From contig OX421499.1 of the NCBI GenBank assembly GCA_949126835.1, positions 27,759,990 through 27,823,989 on the forward strand: DNA of 64,000 bases, read 5' to 3'. Each line of letters begins with the position of its first letter. The stretch's first letter is position 1. Source of the stretch: Anisus vortex (Eukaryota > Mollusca > Gastropoda > Planorbidae). Both the position numbers and the translations under genes were made by a program. A model generated the notes under the pieces. It searched no databases. It had not been told where the DNA came from and saw nothing but the letters and a program-made list of their open reading frames with translations. Of the stretch, positions 24,201 to 35,879 are shown in pieces.

Positions 24201-25900
24201 TTGACCACCTATAAAGTGTTTGGACTGCTGGTCAAATTGCTTGGGCACCTTCTGCATCTGTATGACCTTTGTCCAGTTGTTAAAGAGTTACATGATGTCC
24301 CAGAACTTCATGAACTTATCTGTCTGTGTTGGGAATCGGGCTATGTGCCACAAGATATGCATGACGCAAGTATCGTTACATTATATAAGAATAAAGGGGA
24401 CCGCAGCGACTTCAACAATGACAGAGGTATCTCCCTCTTGAGCATAGTTGGTAAGATCTTTGCAAGAGTGGCACTATCAAGGCTGCATGTGCTGGCATCT
24501 AGAGTCTATCCAGAGTCTCAGCACGGTTTCAGAAGCGGCAGATCCACAATAGACATGATCTCCTCCCTTCGACTGCTACAAGAGAGGTTCCGTGAGATGA
24601 ATAAGCCATTATACATTGCTTTCGTCGATCTAACTAAACTAACTATATGGTCAGCAGAAGTGGACTCCTCAAACTCCTGACAAAGATAGGATGCCCTCCA
24701 AAGCTGCTCTCTTTCATTGCCTGTTTTCATGAGAATACCAGGTGCACAGTGAAGTTAATGGAGCGCAATTAGAGCCCTTTGAAGTCCGCAGCGGTGTTAA
24801 ACAAGGCTGCGTACTTGCACCCACCTTGTTTGGAATATTCTTCTCGTGCCTACTGCACTATGCTTATGGAGAATGCAACAAGGGTGTCTACCTTCACACA
24901 AGGACAACTGGAAAGCTCTTCAACCTAAACAGGCTTAAAGCCAAAACAAAGCTTAAGAGTGTACTGGTTAGGGAACTTCTCTATGCTGACGATGCAGCTA
25001 TTGTTGCCGAATCTCCAAACGAGCTCCAGACGCTCATTGATAAACTTGATGACGCATGCCGAAAATTCGGCCTCAGCATTAGTCAAAACAAAATCAAGAT
25101 ACTGGCTCAAAACGCTGCAATTGTGCCATGGATCACTATTGGTGGTAATCCACTAGAAGTAGTTGACGAGTTGACCTTATGGCCAAAATCTCAAGCAATG
25201 TGCTCCTATAAGGGGATTTCAATAGTAGAATAGCTAAAGCCATGGGCACTATGGCAAAATTTGAAAAACAAGTCTAGATGAACTCACTGCTTACATGCTC
25301 CACTAAGTCACTAGTTTATCGAACATGCGTTCTGAGTACCTTGCTGTACGGCAGTGAAACATGAAGCACATATTCCTGACAGGAGAAAAAAATTGAACAC
25401 CTTCCACCTGAGGTGTCTCAGACGCAAGATACAAGATGGCAGTACAGGGTCTCAAATGCAGAGGTTCTACAAAGAGCAGGTTGTCAAGACATCCGTATTA
25501 CTCTCAGTAACAGACGTCTCAGCTGGCTAGGTCATGTTCGCTGAATGCCACAGGGTCGACTTCCACAGGACATCCTTTATGGAACATTATCTTCGGGACA
25601 GAGACCTGCTGGACGTCCAAAACTGAGATTTGCGGATGTCTGCAAAAGAGACATGAAGCACATCCAAATTGACCCAAACAGTTGGATAGGCCAACCTGGA
25701 GGGCAGTAATCAAAGAAGGTTCCAGGCTTGCGGGAGAGGAGCGCGCCAGGAACAAGAGGGTGGAGAAAAAATTAATGTGGTTTCCTCCGCTACCTTCATC
25801 TGCAGCCAGTGTGACCGTGCCTGTACGTCCAGGATTGGCCTCTTTAGCCACATGAGGGCCTGCAAGGGAAATGGATCGTCTCACGAGACGTAAAATGCCG
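24201..25900 (+). mobile_element. Degenerate LINE: RT domain, C-terminal region and C2HC finger
   Basis: Reads in several broken plus-strand frames as one non-LTR retrotransposon ORF. In order: fingers region (ASIVTLYKNKGDRSDFNN, GISLLSIVGKIFARVAL), YPESQHGFRSGRSTID, palm motif A FVDLTK (then a frame break removes the following AFD), motif B GVKQGCVLAPTLFGIFF, and the catalytic motif C LLYADDAA near 24980. After a decayed stretch come RRLSWLGHVR and AGRPKLRFADVCKRD. Last is CSQCDRACTSRIGLFSHMRA plus C, a C-x2-C...H-x3-C finger near 25805-25865. Multiple stops and shifts make it inactive. The family is a LINE with this C-terminal finger; the exact clade was not determined. Confidence 0.9.
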
Positions 25901-26856
25901 ACGACAACAAGATGTTGTTATAAATCACCTGTTTTCAAGAATCGCTCTGACCTACCTTTTTATTTCTTTTATACAAAAATATATTCATTTTATTATTTTC
26001 TTAATGCCCCCTCCCCCTCTCCCCCCCCCCCCCCCCAAACCCAATACCCAATACCCAACCTCTGCTGAGTAAAAAAAAAATATTAAAATATACCAAGAGG
26101 AGAGAACCGCAGATATCTTAAACATTGATTTATTGCACAACTGAGTTATCTCTCTTGAGTTATCTAAACCTTACATGCAAGATGCAACGCCGTATTATGT
26201 AAACACAAATACATTTTAAAACATTCCAGGCAAGAACAATGAACAAGATGTTTAAATTTTAACATAGAAATACAACATAATAATTAAATAAATTATATTT
26301 TTTTTAAAGGGTATAGTGAGTTTAAAACAAAGAGTGTTATTTTCTGCACATATTGATGGTTAATACAGTAATTTGTTTTTATTATTCGATGTAAAATATA
26401 AATTACACGCAAGCATATGATTATTCAAATTATAAAACACTATAGAGTTGTTACAATATAACTTTATTGGCAATCATTTCGGTTTTAAAACATTGATATT
26501 ATTCTGTAGCTTAGACATAGAGATTTGCACTATACCTCCTGATCTACTAAACACATAATTTAACCGTTAAAAAATTATCAAGATTGGAAGACGATAGACT
26601 CTTGTGTATGTATAGTTTAATGTGTAGTATTCCCTTAGGACACGGCATGGTCGCGGAAGACTTTTTCACATTCAAAAGAAGCTAATTTTGTTTTCAAACG
26701 TAAATATTTGAGAAATATGCATGATAACTAGATCTAATTTCTGTAGAAGAATGTGTCTAAATTAACAACACATGTTTTCAGTTATTTGTAATTGTCTCAA
26801 TATTTAAAACAACGACAATATGTTTTTTTTTCGTTGAAAATAAAAATACATAATGT
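25901..26856. other. Non-coding stretch
   Basis: AT-rich, with a C homopolymer near 26021-26035. No exon or transposon end recognised. Confidence 0.5.
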
Positions 26857-27074
26857 TGTCCGGTTGCAGGCAACCCTCGTCAAGCGTGACAATGATGGTA
26901 CACAGATCGAATTTCAGTTGCACGCGGAATTGCCCCCCCCCCCCCACCCCCACCTGAAAGTTGCTACTTTCTACTACTGATTGCTAAAAAAGGTTGACTT
27001 TTAGGCTGTTGGTACGCCGAACGAATTAGAAATCCTTCTTTGACACACTATTATCAAATGGTTGCCGATCCCTA
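26857..27074. mobile_element. MITE of the GTCGGCAACC hAT family (decayed)
   Basis: The right end GGTTGCCGATCCCTA and the subterminal block TTGGTACGCCGAACGAATTA (family form TTGGCACGCTGAATGAATTA) identify it. The left end is degenerate (GGTTGCAGGCAACC). A C homopolymer interrupts the middle. Confidence 0.7.
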
Positions 27075-27286
27075 TTGTAAGCGATATGCGCCTTCATGTG
27101 TTTTTTGTATATTAAGTAATCCCTGAGCTCTCCGGATTGATCTACTACGAAGTAACATTCAATCTTTGAGGTAGATATGCAAAAAGATTATAAGAAAACA
27201 GTACCGCTACTGACCTCTTGCTATCTCCATCTACCTATCTTTGTAATTCAATATATCTACATGTTTATCTATCTATCTATATCTCT

Positions 27287-27288
<2 letters not shown>

Positions 27289-27374
<86 letters not shown>
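27289..27374. repeat. (CT)n then (TA)n microsatellite
   Basis: A pure CT run switches directly to a TA run, which abuts the LINE fragment that follows. Confidence 0.95.
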
Positions 27375-27378
<4 letters not shown>

Positions 27379-27795
27379 GGAGACAGAAGGTCTTTCCACG
27401 CGTTGTTCTAAAGATACAGCAAAAGCTCACTGAGAGAATGTATCCTGAATCACAGTTTGGAATTCGGGCAGAAAGGGCCACAATCGGCATGATCTTTTCA
27501 TTGAGACAACGTCAAGAAAAGTGCCGAGAGCAACACATGCCCCCTCTTTCCGGCTTTCATTGATCTGACGAAGGCTTTCGACCTGGTCAGCAGAGTTGGA
27601 CTCTTCACAGTCTTGGCAAAAAGTTGGCTGCCCACTGAAACTGCTGAAAATAATACAGTCACTCCATGGTGGAATGAAAGGCACATTGCAGTGCGAAAGG
27701 GTCAGCGTCGGCCGCATACGACATCCTCAGCGGAGTCAAACTGGGCTGTGTCCTTGCCCCAACACTCTTTGGCATCTTTTTGGCCAGACTGCTGA
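27375..27795 (+). mobile_element. LINE fragment, RT domain
   Basis: Plus-strand frames read MYPESQFGIRAERATIGMIF and FSLRQRQEKCREQ. After a shift, an FIDLTKAFD-like region follows, then SASAAYDILSGVKLGCV with LAPTLFGIF. This is the RT motif A to B segment of an element related to the one at 24.2 kb. At least three frameshifts make it a dead 5'- and 3'-truncated copy. Confidence 0.85.
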
Positions 27796-27984
27796 GACAT
27801 ACCTATATATATTAACATTTAAATTTAACATAAAAATAAATGTATCCTATATGCTTATAAACCTATCATCAATTATACCAATGGATGGATAAGACCATCG
27901 ATCCAACAATTTACGCATGAGTTTGATTATCTATATTTCTATAACTATCAATCTATTATCTAGCCTTCAGTGTATTTCTATGCG

Positions 27985-27990
27985 TTTAAT
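27985..27990 (-). promoter_or_regulatory. Possible poly(A) signal (ATTAAA) for the ML gene
   Basis: On the minus strand ATTAAA lies about 125 bases past the stop codon at 28116. It is the common variant of AATAAA. Assignment is by position only. Confidence 0.35.
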
Positions 27991-28115
27991 TTCAGCAAAG
28001 AAGTAGTATTAAATTAGAACACTTAATAAAAAAAGTCACAAAACACATACAAATTACTAGAACTATAAACTACAAAGGTAAAGAACAGTAACCACGTTAT
28101 ATCCATCATCCGGTA

Positions 28116-28196
28116 TCAAAGACTAAAGTCTGAAAATCCACACAGTATTGTCTTTTCCTTTTCATCCACTATCCAGGCCTTGGTTTGATATCTGCC
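28116..28196 (-). CDS. ML gene coding exon 4 (C-terminal strands)
   Basis: Acceptor TTTCTTTGACCACAG|GGC. It encodes 26 residues starting GRYQTKAWIVDE, with Cys232 six to eight residues before the TGA stop, as expected for the last ML strand. It is about 2.5 kb from exon 3 because a hAT element occupies the intron. Confidence 0.85.
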   Translation of the reverse strand, partial: GRYQTKAWIVDEKEKTILCGFSDFSL

Positions 28197-31100
28197 CTGT
28201 GGTCAAAGAAAACAAAGATAATTATGGATATGGCTATGGATAAGTAAACCTGGCCTTTTGTTGCCCCAACATAATAATTAATCATCACCCCCCACAAAGG
28301 TAAACATTTCGTACTGTTGATTATTTCTTTATATCTCTGGCGATTTATATTTATTAATGCTTTGTTATAATATTTTACAAATTTGAGGAAATTCATATTT
28401 ATCCTATTATTTATTGCATGGTATCTAGGGTTACAATCAAAGGGAGTATTTTAAAGGAGAGGTATCAAAATAAATGGGTGACGATATAAGAAACAGACAG
28501 GGAAACGATTGGTCTAGAACATACGTTCTCAACGGGGGCGTTATCGCCCCCCGAGGGGCGGTGAGAAGCTTTAGGGGGCGCTGACACGTTCCTGGGGGCG
28601 ATTGGGGGGGGGGGGGCGGCGAAGGGCAAGTGGGCGATACAAATGTAACTGATCTAATTGGAACACCTCAGTTATTTGATCCTATTAGTTTTTGAATGAA
28701 ATGTGATGTAAATGTGACGTTAATGTGACGTAAATGTGATGTAAATGTGATGTAAATGTGATGTAAATGTGACGTAAATGTGACGTAAATGTGATGTAAA
28801 TGTGATGTAAATGTGATGTAAATGTGATGTAAATGTGACGTAAATGTGACGTAAATGTGATGTAAATGTGATGTAAATGTGACGTAAATGTGACGTAAAT
28901 GTGACGTAAATGTGACGTAAATGTGAGTTAAATGTGATGTAAATGTGACGTAAATGTGACGTAAATGTGACGTAAATGTGATGTAAATGTGATGTAAATG
29001 TGATGTAAATGTGACGTAAATGTGACGTAAATGTGACGTAAATGTGATGTAAATGTGATATAAATATGATGTAAATGTGACGTAAATGTGACGTAAATGT
29101 GACGTAAATGTGATGTAAATGTGATGTAAATGTGACGTAAATGTGACGTAAATGTGATGTAAATGTGACGTAAATGTGACGTAAATGTGATGTAAATGTG
29201 ATGTAAATGGGACGTAAATGTGACGTAAATGTGATGTAAATGTGATGTAAATGTGACGTAAATGTGACGTAAATGTGATGTAAATGTGACGTAAATGTGA
29301 TGTAAACGCTGCTAAATATTCAATCTGCTAATATTAAGCCATATCTTGCTGGCGTCCTTATTTAAGGACAATTAGTAAAATGTGATTTGAGACATAAAAT
29401 TAAGTTAATAGTTTGAATTATTTTTATTGAATGTTAAGAACTTATACTGATATATCTAATTATTATCTTCATTTGTTTGCTTTTAGTTGTTTATGCGCTC
29501 GAAACTAATTTAAGTCCTGAGTTTGATAAAATTGCGGGAAAAAAAAGTCAAGTCTGAAAAAGTGAAACTTTTTATTTATGAAAATGATAAAAATTGACTT
29601 CAACTTTAACATAACTTTGTTAATTAATGTTCGTAGAAGGCATAAACATAGATATTTATTTTAAAACAATAATAATAATTACACAGAGGTGTTAAGACCA
29701 ACTGTTCTTTTTTTAAGGACGCCAGCAAGAAATGATACCGTGAATTAAAATTAAGTTGTTTAGTGTTTTCTTTGCTACAACATAAAAAACGTTATTTTTT
29801 AGATTTGTTTTTGAATATATTATGGAGTCTTTTACATTTGAAGCAAGTTGAGTAGGAATGATATGCTGTTTGTCCATATTAACTTGTTTTAAAACCACAT
29901 TGTACATTTATATACATAAATATACATAATTAGACTAATTCTAGTATATATTTCAATTTTATTCTCAACATCTGTCACAAACTTTACTCAATTCAACATG
30001 CTATTACTTAAATAGAAGATGAAGATTATATAATGCACTCAATATATTTGTTCAGCCGCCATGTATGTAATAAATGGGATATAACTAAGACATTCTATCA
30101 ATCTGCTTCTCTAGGTCTGTGAGTTTGGGCAACAATTTTTTATTGCATTCTTATCAACCTCTTTTGTGGAAAGTGGATTTTATGCTAATACCATTTGGTT
30201 GTCAAAAATGAAAAACAAGACACGCTGCAAATAGTGAAGCGTGGAGACATAAGGCTTTTGCAACCAAAATTGAAACAAATACAGACAAACTATTAGCAAC
30301 GCACCAGGCAACGATTTACATTAATATTGACTTTTTTTTAAGCCTCTTGTTTAGGTAATTGTTTTATCTATTAATTCGTACAATATGTTTCTTTCAGTTT
30401 TCTTAAGACAATAAATAAGCACACAAATCTAGTCGGTCTAAAAAAAATTGCAAAAACTATATTGACCTTTTAACTTCCAGAGGGGTAGGGAGAGTGGGCG
30501 GTAAAAAATAGTTGGGGGCGATGAGCGGAAAAAGGTTGAGAACCTATGGTCTAAATTCTAGATTATCATAAAATTTAACTGCATCATCAGTTATAACATA
30601 ACTGTCCTTTCTAGATATATATTAAGTCATATTGTTTTCTTTCATAATATTGTACCAAACGGTGTAATCTTATTATCGTGTTGTCATTAAATCTGACCGC
30701 ATCGGAGCTCCGTACTTACTGCGGGTAAGTACCCAGGTATGGGCTTGTCCTTGACCCTGCTCCACTTGCCGGACGCGATCGGGCACGTGAACGTCCTGTT
30801 GGCCACCGGAAGCTCGTCCTCCAGCTCGCACAGCTCCCAGTAGTTCTCAAACAGGTCCTTCGTGTTGTATTTGACCTTCAGAAAGAACGTCCCACCTGTG
30901 ACGTTGTTTGCTGAGGGACCAATGGTAGAAGGTTTTTTTAAAAGGGAAGTGACGTAAGTAGAGAATGAAAGGTGGAGGAGGGTGTGTGTGAATACATGGA
31001 GCTTAATGGTGAGCTTTGTAATGAAGCAGAAACATCGAAGTTTTAGAGTTCTAAAAATGTGGACAACATGACACCAGTAAAGATTACAGAGCATACGACA

Positions 31101-33204
31101 CATAGAATATATAACCTAGTTCTATATAATATTATGGGCTAATATCAAAGACTATAATAAGATGGACCACTTGCTTTAATATTTCTGCTATTTTATGACT
31201 TGAATGACTTCTTTTCGGAACATATTCGCTCTTAAAATAGAGCAAGCGGTCAATCTTATTATTGTCTTTGCTAATACATAAATATATAATATAATATATA
31301 TACTAAATAGCGGTGTAACATGTAATAGACCTATGTGTTATTTAACACATACAACACATATAAAATATACAGACTATTAAACAAAACATTTAAAACAAGT
31401 ATGAAATTACATACGTTGACAATTACTTTATTTCATTTTGTCTATATTGAACTGTGCTTTAGTAAATATTTAAAGCCAAACTGCTATACTTACCCAAGGA
31501 TATGTTTACAAACGTGCGGGCCAGTAGACTACCGTCCGCTTTGTTTTCTATCAGTACCACACTCCCCAGCTGGACTTTGGAGCCCTCTGTTGAAAAAATA
31601 GTGGCCACATGTGAAATGATTGTGTGATCACAACAGTGTGATTATCATTGACCTAATTAACAGTACAGTCACTTGACCCGAAAGTTAGGAGGCCAGTGTA
31701 GATTAATTTCTAAATGAATAACTAATAAACAGGAACAATAACAAAAGAGGAAAAACCGAACTACATTATAGTTATAAGAGTTTATGACTTTACTGCGAAA
31801 GAAAAACCAGATTAGAGAACGGCAAACATTGGAACGCTGGCTTGGTCTGGCCAAGAGAAATTATTTTTTTATTGTTAAAAAATCTTGTTTGGAGCTGCAC
31901 TAACCTCTAACCAATATTGGATACATCTTCTCTGTAACAACTTAATGAGCTTAATTTGTTGTAGTAGATGAACTTTCAAAATGATTGAAACTCTTAGGTC
32001 AGTCATCTTTCAAATGAATCATTAAATTTATAGAAAATAAGCCGTGATATAGAATCTATAAATTTCAAAATCAGACCCAACTGTAAATACTTTGCTAATG
32101 TAATGGGCTACATTAAAAATATCGCCGGCTTTTAAAGGAACAAATACTGAGTGACTTTCACAGACATTTAATTTTTGAGTGTGTATTTTATAAGTTCCTG
32201 TAGTTAAGACATTTATTATAATCCATTTTAAATCTTAATAGTAATATAACCCTTTCAGAACTTGCATGCCCGTGGGTATAGTGAAGCAGCGTTCACAGGA
32301 CCCCGTGACCATGGCATTCAGCGGGATTATGTGGCCAGCACAATGCCCAGCTGCCTTTATTCTTTTTTTGCAGCTACAGTCGGTTACCCTTCAGATACAG
32401 GTGGACACATGGATACCCTTCAGTCCAGGGCAACAAAATGGCGTTAACCAGGGTTCGAATTCTGGAGCTTTGGTACGACCATCCAATCTCGGTGTCGCTA
32501 AACCAGGGTTCGGAAACCTATTGATAACAGTGTGCCAAAAGTAGGATTTACAATTCATTCTGCTAGAAAACAGCCTAAAAGTTATCCTGCTCTAGCACTC
32601 AATTTGTTGTTACACGAGACGTGAATTGCATTATTTGGGAGTCTCCGGTGTGTGCCATTGAAAATAATTTTGCGTGCCAGGTCTGGATGCAGACCCCCTG
32701 AGCTTGACCGTGGTTGTTCAATTATACTATTGTCACGAGCTACGATTAATTTAATATGTTAACGCAAATGTAATACACATTAAAATATAAACGTATTTTG
32801 CTTAAAGACGACATCGAATGAATAGGACGTTACAAAAAGTATCACTTACCACACTTATCATACACAGCTCCAATTGGAACAAAGTTATTTCGTTCAATAA
32901 ACTGATTCCAATAATTATCCTGATTATCCCTTTTGTCATTATCCGAATCCGCTTTTTCCTCTTCGTCGTCATTGTCGTTGTATTTCAAATTATCCGCCTC
33001 CTGTAATTGGTTGTGCCCCTTGTTGGGCAGATTGACTCGAAAGCTCTCGGCGCCAAAGTCCTGATTCGATTTGCCGATTTTGTTCATTTTCATCAGCTCC
33101 TCCACTGGCGGCCTTTTGAACAATTTCAAGTAGACAGTGACACTCGCCAACACGATTATGACGAATATGACCAACTTGGTGAGCCGTAGTATATGAGGCG
33201 GCAT
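28116..33204 (-). CDS. Membrane-tethered ML-domain (NPC2/GM2-activator-like) protein, 4 coding exons
   Basis: Assembled from exons 33204-32850, 31586-31494, 30910-30720 and 28196-28116; total 720 bases, 239 residues. All introns are GT-AG and the phases (1, 1, 0) agree. Residues 11-27 form a hydrophobic segment after a basic N-terminus, so it reads as a type II signal-anchor (an uncleaved signal peptide is inferred). Residues about 75-100 are an acidic Asp/Glu/Asn stalk. Residues about 110-239 match the ML fold: Cys118 before the first strand, Cys177 in YWELCELE, Cys192 in TFTCPIASGKW, then PGYLPAGRYQTKAW and Cys232 near the end. Cys118-Cys232 and Cys177-Cys192 correspond to the expected ML disulfides. 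N-glycosylation sequons lie at N146, N152 and N187. ML proteins bind lipids in lysosomes or outside cells, but they are normally soluble; the anchor and stalk are unusual. The ligand cannot be told from sequence. Confidence 0.85.
28520..30548 (+). mobile_element. hAT element in ML-gene intron 3
   Basis: Ends CATACGTTCTCAAC and GTTGAGAACCTATG are inverted repeats with one mismatch. Flanking 8-mers GTCTAGAA and GTCTAAAT match at 6 of 8. Near the right end the plus strand keeps a decayed hAT C-terminus (STSFVESGFYANTIWLSKMK, then RGDIRLLQPKLKQI after a stop), the region of the hAT dimerisation domain of ZBED/SCAN-type transposases. No intact ORF remains. A large minisatellite fills its left third. 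Confidence 0.8.
28690..29308. repeat. 11-bp minisatellite, about 55 copies
   Basis: Units are GATGTAAATGT or GACGTAAATGT, in blocks of one to four of each kind, with rare GAGTTAAATGT and GATATAAATAT forms. The CG form creates TGACGTAA about 30 times, resembling ATF/PAR-bZIP sites. The repeat lies inside the intronic hAT element. Confidence 0.95.
30720..30910 (-). CDS. ML gene coding exon 3 (CPI loop)
   Basis: Acceptor GTCCCTCAG|CA and donor CCCGCA|GTAAGT. It encodes residues 150-213, including the Cys177/Cys192 pair and the CPIASGKW signature. It ends in phase 0. Confidence 0.9.
31146..31270. mobile_element. MITE, 125 bp, in ML-gene intron 2
   Basis: Inverted ends of over 30 bases: CAAAGACTATAATAAGATGG and the reverse of CAAAGACAATAATAAGATTG, each followed by a GACCRCTTGCT block. 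CTAATA occurs on both sides, which may be part of the target duplication. It is related to the disrupted copy at 10173. Confidence 0.8.
31494..31586 (-). CDS. ML gene coding exon 2 (first beta strands)
   Basis: Preceded by TTTTTTCAACAG and followed by G|GTAAGTA. It encodes GSKVQLGSVVLIENKADG and onward (residues 119-149). It is only 93 bases and its reading frame is not apparent without splicing. Both flanking phases are 1. Confidence 0.85.
32268..32495 (-). mobile_element. tRNA-derived SINE (diverged), ML-gene intron 1
   Basis: Reverse copy with TGAAGCAGCGTTCAC, GCCAGCACAATGCCCAGC, a body interrupted by a T run, and the head B box (CAGGGTTCGAATTCTGG). It lies head to tail with the MITE that follows. 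Confidence 0.75.
32504..32700. mobile_element. MITE of the GTCGGCAACC hAT family (decayed)
   Basis: Starts CAGGGTTCGGAAACC and ends GCAGACCCCCTG, with the family subterminal blocks AGTGTGCCAAAAGTAGGATT and TTTGCGTGCCAGGTCTGG. Flanking 8-mers match at only 5 of 8. Confidence 0.65.
32850..33204 (-). CDS. ML gene coding exon 1 (anchor and acidic stalk)
   Basis: Encodes residues 1-118 and the first base of codon 119. It starts at the only upstream-most ATG (MPPHILRLTK) and ends at a consensus donor, TGTG|GTAAGT. A possible acceptor CTGTTACAG lies about 35 bases 5' of the ATG, so there may be an upstream non-coding exon. Confidence 0.85.
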
Positions 33205-35879
33205 GATTGGTAACTTAAAGGAAAGAGAGACTACTGTAACAGACTACTTTAATGAAATTTCAATCGAATTTATTTTCAAAAAAATATAACACATAATTAA
33301 TAGCTAGCTACTCATTATAACGAAGTTAGACTATAGCTTGATTGAAATTAGCTTGATAGCTAAGCGAATATCATAGGCTCTCTCTGAACTTCATTTGGAT
33401 ACAATCCTGATAACTGTAGAATCTGGGTCGTAGAAAGCTGAACACATCAGTTCATTTTAAAAAAAAAAATAGAAGTCTAGCAGAATGAGAAGTTCAAATA
33501 TCTGTCATAATATAAGACAGGAAAAATAATAATAGTTCACAACTGTCGTAATTAACAGATTAACTAAACTCTATGATACAGCTACATTATTGTAGTCATT
33601 TCAGGCACTACATTTAAATTTCCAAGAACACACTAATCTGAGACTAATGATTTGCAGAATGTTTGAACTAAAATATGAAAGTTGTCCAGTTTTGTATAGA
33701 TTTTAAGTATCACCCCGTATCAGAGAAATGCACCACATGACACAATTACATACAACTACACACAAACTCGGAGTTTGTCAGCATTCAAGTGACTCTACGT
33801 CACAATAACAAGTCTACTATTAAGTTGTGTGTCTGTGTGCGCATGTGTGTGTGTGTGTGGAGTTCTGACCTGGGGGTAAAAAGTGAAGATAAATTTTTTT
33901 TATCATACAACTATGTCGTATTGATGTTTAATGTTATCATCACAGGGGCACCCTTGACCTTTCTGATATTTAGAATGAACCCAAATTTAACTCAACGGTT
34001 ATCAGTATTTCCAACTAGAGGCCAAAGTCAAATTAATTACCAGTCGTTTTTTTTTTGGGGGGGGGGGGGAAGACTTTAGTCTGTGAAGACTCCAATCACT
34101 GGATGTGACATACAGAAAGAGAGAGTGAGAGAGATGTGGATAGGTGGAGAGAGAAAGAGAAAGAAAGATAGAGAGAGAAAAAGTGAAAGAGAGAGAAAGA
34201 GAGCGAACGATAGAGAACGAGAGAAAGAGAGAGAAAGAGAGAGAAAGAGAGAGAACGAGAGAAAGAGAGAGAAAGAGAGCGAACGATAGAGAACGAGAGA
34301 AAGAGAGAGAAAGAGAGAGAAAGAGAGCGAACGATAGAGAACGAGAGAAAGAGAGAGAAAGAGAGAGAACGAGAGAAAGAGAGAGAAAGAGAGAGAACGA
34401 GAGAAAGAGAGAGAAAGAGAGAGAAAGAGAGCGAACGATAGAGAACGAGAGAAAGAGAGAGAAAGAGAGAGAACGAGAGAAAGAGAGAGAAAGAGAGAGA
34501 ACGAGAGAAAGAGAGATAACGAGAGAAAGAGAGGGGGAAAGAGAGAGAGAAAGGCAAAAGTGCCTATTTATGCAAATCTACATGCTAAGATACTCCAGAT
34601 TAAATCCAGATATTCTTTCATTAGAATCTGGAGCATTGCATGTTAACTTGTACCCGAACATTTACAGATTTTATTTTATTGACTAAACAATTCAAAAATG
34701 TATGTTTATTGGCGTCAAAATTTATCTATTTTTAGTTTATTGACTTAACAATTTACAATTTTTTGTTTATTTTACACTTAATGACTACACAATAATAACA
34801 TTATGATCTAAAAAAAGATGTTGCATTTTTGCCCAATCCAGGCTTAAACATATATCAGAAACAAATTAATACATATAGAAAAACCGTTTGTAACAGAACG
34901 GTCAAACTGAATGTATCGTATAGTATTTTAGTTTGTCAACTGTCTGTCGAAGACAGACTTAGTCAAGTCTACGTAGCAGGTTTAACATCATGATAATGTT
35001 TAGATAATGCTGACTTAACACAATGATTTATATAGGTCAGTGGCACAAGTAAAAATAGAATGCGTCTCATTGTAGTTTGGAAAAGGGTTCTCAAATTATT
35101 ATTTTTTTTTTTTTTTTGCTGTACAGGCATCTCTAGTAAATATAACACTTTATGAATATATATAACAGGCCTATATGGTATTTAAAATGCAAATGAACGG
35201 TAAAAGAATGTTAGGCCGCACATTATTATGTTTGTATCTTTTTTTTTTACGTGTAAACCGTATATTATTATTTAATGTAAAGCTAGACAAAAACTAATTA
35301 AATATCGATAAGGTTGAGAACTAGAGCTGAAAGAAATTATGTAATCAATTGCCACGGAGATTGTTACAATAATACCAGCTTGCTCGTGACAGACTATAAT
35401 TTGGCAAGATAAAAACAATGTTATCAAATGCATTCGGCAGTACAAGACAAATGTGATGGCTGGGTGATGTCCCTTGTCAGCTGTGTTGTCTCCCATAGGC
35501 AGCATTTTGGATGCAAAAATTAAATATACGTTCACTTATCCATACAATTATATTTCCTAAACTCTGACCTGTAAATACATTTCAAGTGACTTAGACTTTC
35601 GTCTTATCGTATAGATGTGTTCTAACTACAGTTGGATTATTCTTTAAAACATTTATATAGATAAGTGCATTACATAAACAGTTAATAGAATTGTAGCTTC
35701 CGGAAGCACATACAAATCTATTAAGGAGGATCTAGCCATTCTTGTTATGGATCAGGGATTGCATCCAAATAACTCGGATTCGGATAACTCGAGACCAGAG
35801 TTGAACTCCCATTGATTTGAGAGCTGGTATTACTAATCCCTTAGTGCCCTGGATATTAACTCTGCCGTACATCTAAGCA
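33205..35879. other. Upstream region or 5' intron of the ML gene, no coding sequence seen
   Basis: AT-rich apart from simple repeats. Open frames at 33789-34079 and 34144-34686 are microsatellite-driven. If the 5' exon at 39.58 kb is real, this is intronic. Confidence 0.45.
34115..34550. repeat. GA-rich imperfect minisatellite
   Basis: GAGAGAAAGA decamers interspersed with GAGCGAACGATAGAGAACGA units. The long plus-strand ORF of Glu/Arg/Lys repeats here is low complexity. Confidence 0.95.

Noticed and set aside
27177..27563. 128-codon plus-strand ORF
   Set aside because: Fusion by chance of a microsatellite with a dead LINE fragment.
28169..28396. 75-codon minus-strand ORF
   Set aside because: It overlaps the true last ML exon in another frame and runs through intron sequence.
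34096..34686. ORFs of 153 and 180 codons
   Set aside because: Translation of a GA-rich simple repeat in both directions.
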